Assembly (NCBI GenBank): GCA_023134875.1
Contig: JAGLUH010000219.1
Coordinates: 1-7,163 of the forward strand
Direction: 5' to 3'
DNA: 7,163 nucleotides
Origin: Candidatus Zixiibacteriota bacterium
GTDB lineage: Bacteria > Zixibacteria > MSB-5A5 > CAIYYT01
In this document: one piece after another, positions 6,676 to 7,163 of the stretch
Position numbering within the stretch: the first letter of the stretch is position 1
How the letters are laid out: every line of letters begins with the position of its first letter
The notes under the pieces: model-generated
Databases searched by the model: none
Seen by the model: the letters and a program-made list of their open reading frames with translations, nothing else
What the model was told of the DNA's origin: nothing
Program-made: the position numbers and the translations under genes

Positions 6676-7163
6676 CTAACGTTTCGGAGAGACAACCATC
6701 GACATCAACCGTCCCTCCAATTTCGGTTCGTTTTCTACGGTGGCGATTTCGGCCAGTTCCTCGGCCAACCTCTTCAGGATACGCTTGCCGAATTCCTGGT
6801 AAGCCATCTCGCGTCCCCGAAACTGGACAAAGAGTTTGACCTTATGGCCTGCCTTAAGAAATTCGGTCACATGATTGGTTTTGAACTGGTAATCATGTTC
6901 GTCAATTTTCGGCCGGTAACGCATCTCCTTCAGGCTAACCGAATGTTGTTTTTTCCGAGATGCTTTCTCCTTCTTCTGGAGTTCATACTTGTAGCGACCA
7001 TAATCGAGAATCTTGCATACCGGCGGTCTGGCCGACGGTGAGATTTCCACCAGGTCGAGCCCCTGATTCTGAGCGAGTTCCAAAGCATCCCTGGTCTGCA
7101 TGATACCAATCTGCGCACCCTCAGAATCGATCACCCGTACTTCCGGAATACGAATGCGGCGAT
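6676..7163 (-). CDS. infC: Translation initiation factor IF-3, 5' end truncated by window edge
   Basis: IF3 binds the 30S subunit, blocks premature 50S joining and checks the start codon and initiator tRNA. The reading frame stays open to the window end, giving 161 visible residues; the first ones read RRIRIPEVRVIDSEGAQ, the normal IF3 N-terminal region, so only about 10-20 residues are missing. An in-frame GTG at 7134-7132 codes for the conserved Val of VRVID and is not the true start. The N-domain (IGIMQTRDALELAQ, LDLVEISPSARPPVCKILDYGRYKYE) is followed by a basic linker (QKKEKASRKKQ) and the C-domain (EMRYRPKIDEHDYQFK, VKLFVQFRGREMAYQEFGKRIL). The stop is TAG. The start codon, often the unusual AUU that allows self-control, cannot be seen. 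Confidence 0.98.
   Translation of the reverse strand, partial: RRIRIPEVRVIDSEGAQIGIMQTRDALELAQNQGLDLVEISPSARPPVCKILDYGRYKYELQKKEKASRKKQHSVSLKEMRYRPKIDEHDYQFKTNHVTEFLKAGHKVKLFVQFRGREMAYQEFGKRILKRLAEELAEIATVENEPKLEGRLMSMVVSPKR

Noticed and set aside
6676..7134. infC as a complete gene starting at GTG 7134
   Set aside because: The frame stays open upstream and reads the conserved IF3 N-terminal residues RRIRIPEVR, so the GTG is an internal Val codon and the gene is cut by the window edge.
1..7163. Mobile elements, CRISPR arrays, tRNA/rRNA genes or a novel defence-type system
   Set aside because: The genes are tightly packed core functions with conserved order; no direct-repeat arrays, transposase, integrase, cloverleaf-like sequence or foreign-looking insertion was seen.

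Overview
The window is a compact, entirely minus-strand housekeeping cluster. Reading from high to low coordinates, the order is infC (5' end cut off by the window edge), rpmI, rplT, pheS, pheT, a small coiled-coil gene, zapA, rny and a ymdB-type metallophosphoesterase (3' end cut off). Every gene could be identified from its protein sequence except the 88-residue coiled-coil protein, which can only be placed as ZapB-like from its heptads and its position.

Layout: (1) 7163-6056 is the classic translation block: IF3, L35 and L20. (2) 6051-2647 holds both subunits of phenylalanyl-tRNA synthetase, with pheS only 4 nt after rplT and pheT 15 nt after pheS. (3) 2640-1969 holds two small division-related genes, the coiled-coil protein and ZapA, separated by a 99-nt AT-rich gap with a near-consensus sigma70-type promoter (TTGACA-N17-TAGAAT). 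(4) 1865-1 holds membrane-anchored RNase Y and its usual partner gene ymdB, which starts with TTG. A 103-nt gap before rny can fold into two nested stems around the rny ribosome binding site. There is no gene-free stretch over 300 bases, and I saw no tRNA, rRNA, mobile element, CRISPR array or convincing intrinsic terminator.

Organism: a bacterium of about 50% GC by eye. ZapA plus a ZapB-like neighbour, RNase Y next to YmdB, and a PheS with a four-cysteine insert fit a diderm lineage outside the Gammaproteobacteria, such as a deltaproteobacterial-type or FCB/candidate-phylum organism. This placement is a low-confidence guess that a tree of PheT or RNase Y would settle.

How it works together: the first five genes make translation factors, ribosomal proteins and a tRNA synthetase. 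The likely promoter after the coiled-coil gene would let zapA-rny-ymdB be transcribed separately, so Z-ring assembly and mRNA turnover factors could be set independently of the translation block. I found no unknown system. The points most worth a second look are the structured rny leader, the zapA promoter with a 10-bp palindrome at its predicted start point, the PheS Cys4 motif, and the small coiled-coil gene.
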